Positions 54,913 through 63,940 of a DNA stretch of 64,000 bases are shown piece by piece. Each line of letters starts with the position of its first letter. Positions within the stretch are counted from its first letter, which is position 1. This DNA is from Mycobacterium colombiense CECT 3035. Lineage in GTDB: Bacteria > Actinomycetota > Actinomycetes > Mycobacteriales > Mycobacteriaceae. A program made the position numbers and the translations under genes. The DNA lies in the NCBI RefSeq assembly GCF_002105755.1, contig NZ_CP020821.1:248001-312000 (forward strand), in the 5' to 3' direction. Under the pieces are notes generated by a model, which searched no databases, was not told the origin of the DNA, and saw nothing but the letters and a program-made list of their open reading frames with translations.

Positions 54913-55853
54913 CGGCCGCCGTGCGCCCCCTGGCGATCATCGGCCCCACCGGCACCGGCAAGTCGCAGCTGGCCCTCGACTTCGCGGAAGGTGTCGAGCG
55001 GCTCGGCGTCCGCGCCGAGATCGTCAACGCCGACGCGATGCAGCTGTACCGCGGCATGGACATCGGCACCGCCAAACTGCCCGTCGACGCCCGTCGCGGC
55101 ATCCCGCATCACCAGCTCGACGTCCTCGACGTCACCGAGACCGCGACCGTCGCGCGCTACCAGGGCGCCGCCGCGGCCGACGTCGAAGCGATCGCGGCCC
55201 GGGGCGCGCTGCCGATCATCGTGGGCGGCTCCATGCTCTACATCCAGTCGCTGCTCGACGATTGGTCGTTCCCGGCCACCGACCCCGCGGTGCGCGCGCG
55301 CTGGGAGCAGCGGCTCGCCGAGATCGGGGTCGGCGAGCTGCACGCCGAGCTGGCCCGTCGCGATCCCGCCGCGGCCGCCTCGATCCTGCCCACCGACGCC
55401 CGGCGCACCGTGCGGGCCCTGGAAGTGGTCGAGCTGACCGGTCAGCCCTTCGCCGCCTCCGCGCCGCAGATCGGCGCCGCCAGATGGGACACCGCGATCG
55501 TCGGATTGGACTGCGACACAGCGCTTCTCGACGAGCGGCTGGCCCGGCGCACCGAGTCGATGTTCGACCAGGGTCTGGTCGGGGAGGTGATCGCGCTGCT
55601 GGACAGGGGCCTGCGCGACGGGGTCACCGCGTCGCGGGCGCTGGGCTACGCGCAGGTGCTGACCGCGCTGGACGCCGGTGGGGGCGACGCGCAGATGCGC
55701 ACCGCGCGTGAGCAGACCTTCTTCGGCACCCGGCGCTACGTCCGGCGCCAGCGGTCCTGGTTCCGCCGGGATCACCGGGTGCAGTGGCTCGATGTCGCCG
55801 ACGGCGCCCACGTCGTCGACGCCGCAGTGCGGGCGTGGCGGCACGTATCCTGA
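54909..55853 (+). CDS. miaA: tRNA dimethylallyltransferase
   Basis: Adds the dimethylallyl group to A37 of tRNAs that read codons starting with U, making the substrate for MiaB (48246). It has 314 residues with the P-loop GPTGTGKS at residues 12-19, the tRNA/DMAPP region [21 protein letters not shown] and the HHQLDVLD segment. GTG start overlapping the upstream gene. dapF begins a few bases after its stop. Confidence 0.96.
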   Translation: MTAAVRPLAIIGPTGTGKSQLALDFAEGVERLGVRAEIVNADAMQLYRGMDIGTAKLPVDARRGIPHHQLDVLDVTETATVARYQGAAAADVEAIAARGALPIIVGGSMLYIQSLLDDWSFPATDPAVRARWEQRLAEIGVGELHAELARRDPAAAASILPTDARRTVRALEVVELTGQPFAASAPQIGAARWDTAIVGLDCDTALLDERLARRTESMFDQGLVGEVIALLDRGLRDGVTASRALGYAQVLTALDAGGGDAQMRTAREQTFFGTRRYVRRQRSWFRRDHRVQWLDVADGAHVVDAAVRAWRHVS

Positions 55854-55857
55854 GCAG

Positions 55858-56730
55858 GTGCATTTCGCGAAGGGCCACGGCACCCAGAACGACTTCGTCG
55901 TGCTGCCCGATCCGCAGGCCGAGCTGAGCCTGACCGGGGCGGGCGTGGCCGCCCTGTGCGACCGGCGACGCGGGCTGGGCGCCGACGGGGTGCTGCGGGT
56001 CACCACCGCCGGGGCGGCGCTGTCGGCCGGCGTGCTCGACCGCGTGCCCGACGGCGTGGACGCCGGCGACTGGTACATGGACTACCGCAACGCCGACGGG
56101 TCCGTCGCGCAGATGTGCGGCAACGGCGTGCGGGTGTTCGCGCACTACCTGCGCGCCAGCGGCATGGAATCCCGCGACGAATTCGTCGTCGGATCGCTGG
56201 CCGGTCCGCGACCGGTCGCGGTGCACCGCGCCGACGCCACCACCGCCGACATCAGCGTGGACATGGGCAAGGCCAACACGCTGGGCCCCGGCGACGCGGT
56301 GGTGGGCGGCCGGCGGTTCTCCGGCCTGTCGGTCGACGTGGGCAATCCGCACCTGGCCTGTGTCGACCCACAACTGACGGCCGACGCGCTGGCGGCGCTG
56401 GACGTCGCGGCGCCGGTCAGCTTCGATGCCGCCCAGTTCCCGGACGGGGTGAACGTCGAGATCGTCACCGCACCGGCCGATGGGGCGGTACACATGCGCG
56501 TGCACGAGCGCGGAGTCGGCGAGACGCGCTCGTGCGGCACCGGAACGGTCGCGGCCGCGGTCGCCGCGCTGGCCGGGTCGGGCTCGGCGACCGGCACCCT
56601 GACCGTCCGCGTGCCCGGCGGGGAGGTCGTGGTCACCATCACCGACGCCACCAGCTTCCTGCGCGGACCGTCCGTCCTGGTGGCCCGAGGAGAGCTCAGC
56701 GAGGAATGGTGGCGCGCACAGCAGCGTTAA
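55858..56730 (+). CDS. dapF: Diaminopimelate epimerase
   Basis: Converts LL- to meso-diaminopimelate for peptidoglycan and lysine. It has 290 residues. The two catalytic cysteines are in [10 protein letters not shown] and [16 protein letters not shown] 55858 ([16 protein letters not shown]) matches the family start. It is the third dap gene in the window, in an operon with miaA. Confidence 0.97.
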   Translation: MHFAKGHGTQNDFVVLPDPQAELSLTGAGVAALCDRRRGLGADGVLRVTTAGAALSAGVLDRVPDGVDAGDWYMDYRNADGSVAQMCGNGVRVFAHYLRASGMESRDEFVVGSLAGPRPVAVHRADATTADISVDMGKANTLGPGDAVVGGRRFSGLSVDVGNPHLACVDPQLTADALAALDVAAPVSFDAAQFPDGVNVEIVTAPADGAVHMRVHERGVGETRSCGTGTVAAAVAALAGSGSATGTLTVRVPGGEVVVTITDATSFLRGPSVLVARGELSEEWWRAQQR

Positions 56731-56776
56731 ATCAGGTGCACGACACCGTTTTCGCGTGCATCATCTTTTATTGCCT

Positions 56777-58216
56777 ATGACAGAACCAGAATTTCGTGAC
56801 CCATCTCCGGCAACCCCGGAGCCCAGCACGGGCGAACTCGCCCTCGAGGATCGGTCTGCGCTGCGCCGCGTCGCCGGCCTGTCGACCGAACTCACCGACG
56901 TCTCCGAAGTCGAATACCGCCAGCTCCGGCTCGAGCGGGTCGTTTTGGTGGGCGTGTGGACCGACGGCACCGCCGCGGACAGCGAGGCCAGCATGGCCGA
57001 GCTCGCCGCCTTGGCCGAGACCGCCGGCTCCGAGGTGCTCGAGGGGCTGATCCAGCGCCGCGACAAGCCCGACCCGTCGACCTACATCGGCTCCGGCAAG
57101 GCGCAGGAATTGCGGGAGGTGGTCCTGGCGACCGGCGCCGACACCGTCATCTGCGACGGTGAGCTGTCCCCGGCGCAGCTGACCGCGCTGGAGAAGGCGG
57201 TCAAGGTCAAGGTCATCGACCGCACCGCGCTGATCCTGGACATCTTCGCCCAGCACGCCACCAGCCGGGAGGGCAAGGCGCAGGTCGCGCTGGCCCAGAT
57301 GGAATACATGCTGCCCCGGCTGCGCGGCTGGGGTGAGTCGATGTCCCGGCAGGCCGGCGGCCGGGCCGGCGGCAGCGGGGGAGGCGTGGGCCTGCGCGGT
57401 CCGGGTGAGACCAAGATCGAGACCGACCGGCGGCGCATCCGCGAGCGGATGGCCAAGCTGCGCCGCGAGATCAAGGACATGAAGCAGGTCCGCGACACCC
57501 AGCGCAGCCGGCGGGTGCGCAGCGACCTGCCGGCGATCGCCATCGTCGGCTACACCAACGCCGGCAAGTCCAGCCTGCTCAACGCGCTGACCGGGGCCGG
57601 GGTGCTGGTACAGGACGCGCTGTTCGCCACGTTGGAGCCCACCACCCGGCGCGCCGAATTCGATGACGGCCGCCCGTTCGTGCTCACCGACACCGTCGGC
57701 TTCGTCCGGCACCTGCCCACCCAGCTGGTCGAGGCGTTCCGCTCCACGCTGGAAGAGGTCGTCGACGCCGATCTGCTGGTGCATGTCGTGGACGGCTCCG
57801 ACGTCAACCCGCTGGCGCAGATCAACGCCGTCCGCCAGGTCATCTCCGAAGTGGTCGCCGACTACGGGACCGACCACGACGGCGACGCGCCACAGGAGCT
57901 GGTGGTGGTGAACAAGGTCGACGCCGCCAGCGATGTGGCGCTGGCCAAGCTCCGTCACGCCCTGCCGGGCGCCGTGTTCGTCTCCGCGCGCACCGGTGAC
58001 GGCATCGACGCCCTGCGCCGCCGGATCGCCGAGCTCGCCGTCCCGGCCGACACCGCCGTCGACGTGGTGATCCCGTACCACCGCGGCGACCTGGTGGCCC
58101 GAATGCACGCCGACGGGCGCGTCCAGACCGAGGAGCACAACGCCGAGGGCACCCGGATCAGGGCCCGGGTCCCGACGGCCCTGGCCGGCCGGCTGCGCGA
58201 GTTCTCGACCGACTGA
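56777..58216 (+). CDS. hflX: GTPase HflX
   Basis: A 479-residue ribosome-associated GTPase that splits or rescues stalled ribosomes, with a role in macrolide and stress tolerance in mycobacteria. An N-terminal nucleotide-binding domain (SGKAQELREVV) precedes a glycine-rich linker GGRAGGSGGGVGLRGPGETKIETDRR and the G domain: G258YTNAGK264S, DTVGF and NKVD. ATG 56777 is chosen; an ATG 21 bp upstream is in frame. Confidence 0.96.
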   Translation: MTEPEFRDPSPATPEPSTGELALEDRSALRRVAGLSTELTDVSEVEYRQLRLERVVLVGVWTDGTAADSEASMAELAALAETAGSEVLEGLIQRRDKPDPSTYIGSGKAQELREVVLATGADTVICDGELSPAQLTALEKAVKVKVIDRTALILDIFAQHATSREGKAQVALAQMEYMLPRLRGWGESMSRQAGGRAGGSGGGVGLRGPGETKIETDRRRIRERMAKLRREIKDMKQVRDTQRSRRVRSDLPAIAIVGYTNAGKSSLLNALTGAGVLVQDALFATLEPTTRRAEFDDGRPFVLTDTVGFVRHLPTQLVEAFRSTLEEVVDADLLVHVVDGSDVNPLAQINAVRQVISEVVADYGTDHDGDAPQELVVVNKVDAASDVALAKLRHALPGAVFVSARTGDGIDALRRRIAELAVPADTAVDVVIPYHRGDLVARMHADGRVQTEEHNAEGTRIRARVPTALAGRLREFSTD

Positions 58217-58309
58217 GCGGGCGTCTGCGCCGTCCGTAGGGGCGATTTGCGCAGCATGGGAGCCCGTCCAGCCCCGACGAGGCGACGGTGGCGACCCCGC
58301 CAACTGCCG

Positions 58310-58327
58310 ACCAACCGTCCGGTTGGT
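58310..58327. promoter_or_regulatory. Perfect 18-bp palindromic operator before fadE20
   Basis: ACCAACCG-TC-CGGTTGGT is an 8+8 inverted repeat lying directly against a TATGTT -10 candidate (58329-58334), so a bound TetR-type repressor would block fadE20. The regulator is not identified in this window. Confidence 0.65.
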
Positions 58328-58368
58328 ATATGTTGGGCTGCAGAAATCCCAGTCGCCGGAGGTCTTCC

Positions 58369-59529
58369 ATGAGCAGCGCCATCAAATACCAGCGCACGCT
58401 TTTCGAGTCAGAGCACGACCTGTTCCGTGAGTCCTACCGGGGCTTCCTCGAGCGCCACGTCGCGCCCTACCACGACGAGTGGGAGAAGGCGAAGATCGTC
58501 GACCGCGGTGTGTGGCTCGAAGCCGGCAAGCAAGGCTTCCTCGGCATGGCGGTGCCCGAAGAGTACGGCGGCGGCGGCAACCCGGACTTCCGGTACAACA
58601 CAATCATCACCGAGGAGACCACCGCGGGCCGCTACAGCGGCATCGGTTTCGGCCTGCACAACGACATCGTCGCGCCGTACCTGCTGGCCCTGGCCACCGA
58701 GGAACAGAAACAGCGCTGGCTGCCGAAATTCTGCACCGGAGAGCTGATTACGGCGATCGCGATGACCGAGCCGGGAACCGGTAGTGACCTGCAGGGCATC
58801 AAGACCCGCGCGGTCAAGCAGGGCGACCACTACGTGCTCAACGGCTCAAAGACGTTCATCACCAACGGAATCAACTCCGACCTGGTGATCGTGGTCGCGC
58901 AGACCGACCCGGAAAAGGGTGCGCAGGGCTTCTCGCTGCTCGCCGTCGAGCGCGGCATGGAGGGCTTCGAGCGCGGTCGTCACCTGGACAAGATCGGGCT
59001 GGACGCCCAGGACACGGCCGAGCTGTCCTTCACCGACGTGCACGTGCCGGCCGAAAACCTGCTGGGCCAGGAGGGCATGGGCTTCATCTACCTCATGCAG
59101 AACCTGCCGCAGGAACGCATCTCGATCGCCATCATGGCGGCCGCGGCCATGGAGCAGGTGCTCGAGCAGACCCTGCAATACACCAAGGAGCGCAAGGCAT
59201 TTGGCAAGCCGATCGGCAGCTTCCAGAACAGCCGCTTCGTGCTTGCCGAGCTGGCGACGGAGGCGACCGTGGTCCGCATGATGGTCGACGAGTTCGTCCG
59301 CCTGCACCTGGATCACAAGTTGACCGCTGAGCAGGCCGCGATGGCCAAGTGGTACTGCACCGAAAAGCAGGTGCATCTGATCGACCGCTGCCTGCAACTG
59401 CACGGCGGTTATGGCTACATGCGTGAATACCCCGTTGCCCGTGCTTATCTGGATGCCCGGGTGCAAACCATCTACGGCGGCACGACCGAGATCATGAAGG
59501 AAATCATCGGCCGCAGCCTCGGCGTATAG
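58369..59529 (+). CDS. fadE20: Acyl-CoA dehydrogenase FadE20
   Basis: A 386-residue FAD-dependent acyl-CoA dehydrogenase, equal in length to Rv2724c. Motifs: MTEPGTGSDLQGIKTRA, KAFGKPIGSFQNSRFVLAEL, LQLHGGYGYMREYPVARAY and the closing YGGTTEIMKEIIGRSLGV with its conserved Glu region. ATG 58369 gives MSSAIKYQRTLF. It is preceded by a palindromic operator. The likely substrate is a long or branched acyl-CoA; unknown. Confidence 0.94.
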   Translation: MSSAIKYQRTLFESEHDLFRESYRGFLERHVAPYHDEWEKAKIVDRGVWLEAGKQGFLGMAVPEEYGGGGNPDFRYNTIITEETTAGRYSGIGFGLHNDIVAPYLLALATEEQKQRWLPKFCTGELITAIAMTEPGTGSDLQGIKTRAVKQGDHYVLNGSKTFITNGINSDLVIVVAQTDPEKGAQGFSLLAVERGMEGFERGRHLDKIGLDAQDTAELSFTDVHVPAENLLGQEGMGFIYLMQNLPQERISIAIMAAAAMEQVLEQTLQYTKERKAFGKPIGSFQNSRFVLAELATEATVVRMMVDEFVRLHLDHKLTAEQAAMAKWYCTEKQVHLIDRCLQLHGGYGYMREYPVARAYLDARVQTIYGGTTEIMKEIIGRSLGV

Positions 59530-60086
59530 CGTTTCGTTTGCTGGATAGCGGCGCGCTCGCGGGGATGGCACACCGAACATTCGCCGGCCGCCTGACGCCG
59601 CGCTTGCGCCGGGGGGCGACAAACGCACCTATGCGTAATCGGCCGTAGCGTCGGGGTGAGGCGCTGAATGCGCCGATGGCTCACGTACCGTCGGCGCATG
59701 CGTTTCGGGTGTGGCGATCGCGTCCCGCGCAATTGCGCTGTGCGAGTCGGCAGTCCGGCGGCGTTGTCCGATCCCGCGTTCCCGCCACCTTTCGGTGCGC
59801 TATCCGCACCGCCGCGCGAACGTTGCCGCAATGAGTCGCGATTGGGCCATGGGCAGGCATCATTTCGACATCGGTGTGGTATCCGTTTTTGTAGAATTCG
59901 TGATTTGACTTCGCATTTCTTGCTGGCTGGAGCAAAGTTATGCGAGCCCGGCGATAAGGCTGATCGTGCGCGGGTGCATTTTCCGCGTAAGGACCATCCG
60001 CTCGCCGGTTATGCAGACAAGGGCATAGCCGCAGATAGAGCCATATCCGCCGGCTGGGAGGCTTGGTGAAGGTGCAGAGAGGTCAC
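59530..60086. other. Gene-free leader region before the LGFP-repeat gene
   Basis: 557 bp with no convincing coding sequence on either strand. The part from about 59,840 to 60,060 is noticeably AT-richer. No recognised riboswitch consensus was seen, but a long structured 5' leader is possible. Confidence 0.5.
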
Positions 60087-62288
60087 ATGCGCAAGCTGAT
60101 CGGAAGCGCGCTGGTCAGCTTGACGACCACAGCACTGGCCGCGGTGTTGCTGGCCCCCACCGCCGTCGCAAGTCCGATCGGCGACGCCGAGGCGGCGATG
60201 ATGGCCGCATGGGACAAGGCCGGCGGCGACACCTCGCCGCTCGGCGCCCGCAAGGGCGACGTGTACCCGGTCGGCGACGGTTTCGGCCTGGACTTCGACG
60301 GCGGCAAGATGTTCTTCACCCCGGCCACCGGGGCCAAATTCGCCTACGGGCCCGTGCTGGACAAGTACGAGCAGCTGGGCGGCCCGGCCGGCAGCGACCT
60401 GGGCTTCCCGGCCATCAACGAGGTGCCCGGCCTGTCCGGTCCGGACAGCCGGGTGATCACCTTCTCGGCCAGCGACAAGCCGGTGATCTTCTGGACGCCC
60501 GAGCACGGCGCGTTCGTGGTGCGCGGCGCCCTGAACACCGCATGGGACAAGCTGGGCAGCTCGGGCGGCGTCCTCGGCGTGCCGGTCGGCGACGAGACCT
60601 ACACCGGCGAGGTGTCCTCGCAGAAGTTCAGCGGCGGGCAGGTCTCGTGGAATCGGCAGACGAAGCAGTTCACCACCGAACCGCCGGCGCTGGCCGACCA
60701 GTTGAAGGGTCTGCAGGTGGCGATCGATCCCACCGCGGCGATCAACACGGCCTGGCGCGCGGCCGGCGGACCCACGGGACCCCTGGGCGCCAAGCAGGGT
60801 GGGCAGTACCCCGTCGGCGGCGACGGCATCGCCCAGAACTTCGCCGGCGGCAAGGTCTTCTTCACCCCGGCCACCGGCGCGAACGCCGTCGAGAGCGACG
60901 TCCTGGCCAAATACGAGTCGCTGGGCGGACCGGTCGGCAGCGACCTGGGATTCCCCACCACCAACGAAACCGACGGCGGCATAGGGCCTTCCACCCGCAT
61001 CGTCACCTTCTCCGCGGCAGACAAGCCGGTCATCTTCTGGACGTCGGACCACGGCGCATTCGTCGTGCGCGGGGCGATGAAGGCCGCGTGGGACAAGCTG
61101 CGCGCCCCGGCCGGCAAACTCGGTGCGCCGGTGGCCGACCAGGCCGTCAACGGCGACATGATCTCCCAGCAGTTCACCGGCGGCAAGATTTCGTGGAACC
61201 GGGCCAAGAACACGTTCAGCACCGAACCGTCCAACCTCGCGCCGCTGCTGTCCGGCCTGCAGGTGTCAGGTCAGAACCAGCCGAGCAATTCGGCCATGCC
61301 CGCGCACCCGAAGAAGTTCACCTGGCACTGGTGGTGGCTGGTGGCCGCCATCCCGGTGCTGGCGCTGCTCGTGCTGCTGGTGTGGGTGCTCTTCGTCTGG
61401 CGCCGGCGCCGGCCCGGGCACGACGACGCCGCAGGTTACGGCCCCGGCCAGGGCGGGGACTTCGGCTACGACGCCGACGAACGCTGGGGGCACGACGAAT
61501 CCGACCTCGACGCCGAGTCGTACGCGCTCAGCGCGCCGCATCAACCCGAGCCCGAACCCGACGCCGGGCGGGTCAGCTGGCAACGTCAGACCCCGGCCGA
61601 AAGCGACTACGGGTTCGCCGACGATGACCCCGACGCCGTCGACACCGACTCCATCCCGGTGGTCTCCGAGGAGATGCTGTCGGAGGCCGAGTATTCCGAC
61701 GCGGGAGCCGATTACACCGACTACACCGACGCCGTCCCCGACGTCGCCGAGCCCGAGACGGCGGACGACGCCGCCTACGTCGACGCCGAGGATCCCGATG
61801 CCGGCTACGCGGAGGAGGTGTACCCGGAGGACGAATATCCCGACGTCGCCGTTCCGCACACCCCGCCGGACAGCGAAGCCGTGACCGGTGCCCTGGAAAC
61901 GGCCGAGCCCGAGGAGGAATACGCCGACCTCGCGGCGCCGGAGCCGGACGTCGAGCCCCCCACCGACACACCGGCCGGTGCGGGCGTGGCGGATGCCGTG
62001 GTCGCCGGCGCGGTCGCGGCCGGGACGTCGGCACGAGGCGGCCGGCACGCCGCCGCGGACGCCGAAGACGCCTCGGAGAACGGCCTGGCCGGCCCGGATG
62101 GGCGACCCACGATCCACCTGCCGCTCGACGATCCGTATCAGGCGCCCGACGGATACCCGATCAAGGCGAGCGCTCGTTACGGCCTGTACTACACGCCGGG
62201 CAGCGACCTGTATCGGGACACGCTCGCCGAAATCTGGCTGTCGAGCGAAGAAGTCGCTGAGGCCAACGGCTTCACGCGGGCCGACTGA
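60087..62288 (+). CDS. LGFP-repeat surface protein with membrane anchor
   Basis: A 733-residue exported protein, matching Rv2721c in place. A signal peptide (residues 1-29, ending TAVASP) is followed by two long homologous arms of LGFP repeats (about 33-212 and 214-405): LGARKGDVYPVGDGFGLDFDGG against LGAKQGGQYPVGG, and GSDLGFP in both. A single transmembrane helix (about 416-440) precedes an acidic, Asp/Glu/Tyr-rich cytosolic tail of nearly 300 residues. LGFP repeats bind the cell wall, so it probably spans from wall to cytosol. ATG 60087 follows GAGAGG. Confidence 0.82.
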   Translation: MRKLIGSALVSLTTTALAAVLLAPTAVASPIGDAEAAMMAAWDKAGGDTSPLGARKGDVYPVGDGFGLDFDGGKMFFTPATGAKFAYGPVLDKYEQLGGPAGSDLGFPAINEVPGLSGPDSRVITFSASDKPVIFWTPEHGAFVVRGALNTAWDKLGSSGGVLGVPVGDETYTGEVSSQKFSGGQVSWNRQTKQFTTEPPALADQLKGLQVAIDPTAAINTAWRAAGGPTGPLGAKQGGQYPVGGDGIAQNFAGGKVFFTPATGANAVESDVLAKYESLGGPVGSDLGFPTTNETDGGIGPSTRIVTFSAADKPVIFWTSDHGAFVVRGAMKAAWDKLRAPAGKLGAPVADQAVNGDMISQQFTGGKISWNRAKNTFSTEPSNLAPLLSGLQVSGQNQPSNSAMPAHPKKFTWHWWWLVAAIPVLALLVLLVWVLFVWRRRRPGHDDAAGYGPGQGGDFGYDADERWGHDESDLDAESYALSAPHQPEPEPDAGRVSWQRQTPAESDYGFADDDPDAVDTDSIPVVSEEMLSEAEYSDAGADYTDYTDAVPDVAEPETADDAAYVDAEDPDAGYAEEVYPEDEYPDVAVPHTPPDSEAVTGALETAEPEEEYADLAAPEPDVEPPTDTPAGAGVADAVVAGAVAAGTSARGGRHAAADAEDASENGLAGPDGRPTIHLPLDDPYQAPDGYPIKASARYGLYYTPGSDLYRDTLAEIWLSSEEVAEANGFTRAD

Positions 62289-62304
62289 CCCGCTCGCCGT
62301 CTCG

Positions 62305-63003
62305 TCAGACCTTGCGGATGACCGTGACGACCTTGCCCAGCACGGCGGCGTCATTGCCGGGGATGGGGTCGAACGCCGGGTTGTGCGGCATCAGCCACAC
62401 CTGACCGCCGGCGCGCTTGAACGTCTTGACGGTGGCCTCGCCGTCGATCATGGCCGCGACGATGTCGCCGTTGTCGGCGACGTTCTGCTGACGCACCACC
62501 ACCCAGTCGCCGTCGCAGATCGCGGCCTCGACCATCGAGTCACCGACCACCTTGAGCAGGAAAAGCGTTCCCTCGCCGACCAATTCGCGCGGCAGCGGAA
62601 AGACATCCTCGACGGCCTCTTCGGCGAGGATGGGTCCGCCGGCCGCGATGCGCCCGAGCACCGGAACGAACGTGGGCTCCGGCAGGGCGTCCGAGCCGGC
62701 CACCTCGGTGGCGGGCGCCGCCACGTCGTCGTCGGCCCCGCGGACGTCGACGGCCCGCGGACGGTTGGGGTCGCGGCGCAGGTAGCCCTTGCGCTCCAGG
62801 GTGCGCAGCTGGTGTGCCACCGATGACGTCGACGTCAGGCCGACGGCGTCGCCGATCTCCCGGATGCTCGGCGGGTAGCCGCGGCTGGTGACCGAGGCAC
62901 GGATGACATTCAGGATGGTGCGCTGGCGTTCGGTCAGCGAGGAGTCCACGGAGTGCAACCGACCCTCGGGGCCGGCCGATGAGATGTCGTTGCTGTCGCC
63001 CAT
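62305..63003 (-). CDS. lexA: LexA repressor, SOS regulator
   Basis: A 232-residue repressor of the DNA-damage regulon. The N-terminal winged helix is [18 protein letters not shown] with the recognition helix in [14 protein letters not shown]. The C-terminal autoprotease has the cleavage site Ala121-Gly122 in GRIAAGGPI, Ser156 in GDSM and Lys193 in ATVKTF. The TACATT box 7 nt upstream predicts a leaderless message starting at ATG 63003. It is convergent to the LGFP gene and divergent from chiZ. Confidence 0.97.
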   Translation of the reverse strand: MGDSNDISSAGPEGRLHSVDSSLTERQRTILNVIRASVTSRGYPPSIREIGDAVGLTSTSSVAHQLRTLERKGYLRRDPNRPRAVDVRGADDDVAAPATEVAGSDALPEPTFVPVLGRIAAGGPILAEEAVEDVFPLPRELVGEGTLFLLKVVGDSMVEAAICDGDWVVVRQQNVADNGDIVAAMIDGEATVKTFKRAGGQVWLMPHNPAFDPIPGNDAAVLGKVVTVIRKV

Positions 63004-63010
63004 GGCACTG

Positions 63011-63016
63011 AATGTA
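63011..63016 (-). promoter_or_regulatory. -10 element of predicted leaderless lexA promoter
   Basis: On the minus strand TACATT lies 7 nt before the lexA ATG, with the LexA box just upstream. Confidence 0.55.
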
Positions 63017-63035
63017 GCCGCACCGTGGACAAGAA

Positions 63036-63051
63036 TCAAACATGTGTTCGA
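63036..63051. promoter_or_regulatory. LexA (SOS) box upstream of lexA
   Basis: On the minus strand TCGAAC-ACAT-GTTTGA matches the mycobacterial consensus with one mismatch in the last half-site, around -35 of the lexA promoter. Confidence 0.9.
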
Positions 63052-63173
63052 GTGGCGTGTCGCGCCGGCCGGACCGCACTCGCGAAGGGCCGAAAGTCGG
63101 GTGAATCACAAATGTGTAACTCTTCCGAACATCGGGTATTTCTGCCTCGTGACAGTGGTAGAGGCCGACGAAC

Positions 63174-63196
63174 TTGTCGGTGGTGTGATCTAGCGT
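63174..63196 (+). promoter_or_regulatory. RecA-NDp promoter of chiZ
   Basis: TTGTCGGTG-N8-TAGCGT matches the RecA-independent damage consensus, as upstream of recA. Confidence 0.85.
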
Positions 63197-63222
63197 TTGC
63201 TCGTGCGACACGCTTCGCTCAA

Positions 63223-63241
63223 ATGTTCGGGTTTCGAACAT
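63223..63241. repeat. Inverted repeat in the chiZ leader
   Basis: ATGTTCG-GGTTT-CGAACAT, 7+7 with a 5-nt centre, lies between the chiZ promoter and its ATG. It could be a hairpin or a binding site. Confidence 0.5.
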
Positions 63242-63271
63242 ACAAGCGATTAGAGTCGAACACACGAGCGA
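63234..63271. repeat. Two tandem TCGAACAyACrAGCGA elements before chiZ
   Basis: TCGAACATACAAGCGA (63234-63249) and TCGAACACACGAGCGA (63256-63271) are direct repeats with 22-bp spacing and start like LexA half-sites, but lack the GTTCGA partner. They lie just upstream of the GGAGGA ribosome site. Confidence 0.5.
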
Positions 63272-63296
63272 GAGCTAGTTGACCGGAGGAACGAAG

Positions 63297-63791
63297 ATGA
63301 CAGTCATCCACACGCCTGCGCCGCGTACCAGCAGTCTTCGGCGGCCGATCAACGGGCCCGTCCTGGGTGCACGCTACGGGCGGGACGGCCTGGCCAGGTC
63401 CCGCAGGCCCGCGCCGTCGCGGCCGGCTGGTGCGGCGACGCGCTACTACGGCACCGGGGTGGCTATGTCGGCCGCGCCGCACCGCCGGCGCGTCACCACC
63501 TGGGCCTCCACCATCGGGCTGGCGCTTGCCGCCGGGGCGATCACGCTGTGGCTGGGTCTCGTCGCGAACGTCGGCCAGGTCCTCAACGGCGACTCCTCGA
63601 ACTCCGCGGCCCACGTTCCCGACCGCCTCGCCGTCGTCCGCGTCGATGCGGGGGAGTCACTGCAGGACTTCGCGCACCGGGTGGCGCCCGACGCGCCGAC
63701 CACCCAGGTGGCCGACCGGATCCGCGAACTCAACGACCTGCACTCGCCGAATCTGATGGCGGGCCAGACCCTGATCGCTCCGGTCGGCTGA
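63297..63791 (+). CDS. chiZ: DNA-damage-induced LysM cell-wall protein ChiZ
   Basis: A 164-residue type II-like membrane protein: a basic N terminus (about 1-60), one transmembrane segment (about 62-85, [18 protein letters not shown]), and an external LysM domain ([19 protein letters not shown] with [21 protein letters not shown]). In M. tuberculosis, Rv2719c is DNA-damage induced, blocks division and interacts with FtsI/FtsQ. ATG 63297 follows GGAGGA. Its RecA-NDp promoter and repeats lie in the shared lexA-chiZ region. Confidence 0.95.
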   Translation: MTVIHTPAPRTSSLRRPINGPVLGARYGRDGLARSRRPAPSRPAGAATRYYGTGVAMSAAPHRRRVTTWASTIGLALAAGAITLWLGLVANVGQVLNGDSSNSAAHVPDRLAVVRVDAGESLQDFAHRVAPDAPTTQVADRIRELNDLHSPNLMAGQTLIAPVG

Positions 63792-63940
63792 GAACCGTTG
63801 TGCGACCACGGCTCTGCACCGGCGGTGCCCGGCCGCCGGCGGTGGGTCCATAGGCCCGACGGCTCCATTGGCCGTGCAGGTCAGCGCGCGGGTACGCTCA
63901 AAGTTCAGCGATACCTTGTCGGCGCGATGAAGGAGCGGTC

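Noticed and set aside
59668..60069. Possible 133-residue protein in the gene-free region
   Set aside because: No signal peptide, ribosome site or recognisable motif, and its composition does not look like mycobacterial coding sequence.
59840..60086. c-di-AMP (ydaO) or other known riboswitch
   Set aside because: A by-eye search did not find the conserved motifs; a covariance-model scan is needed to decide.
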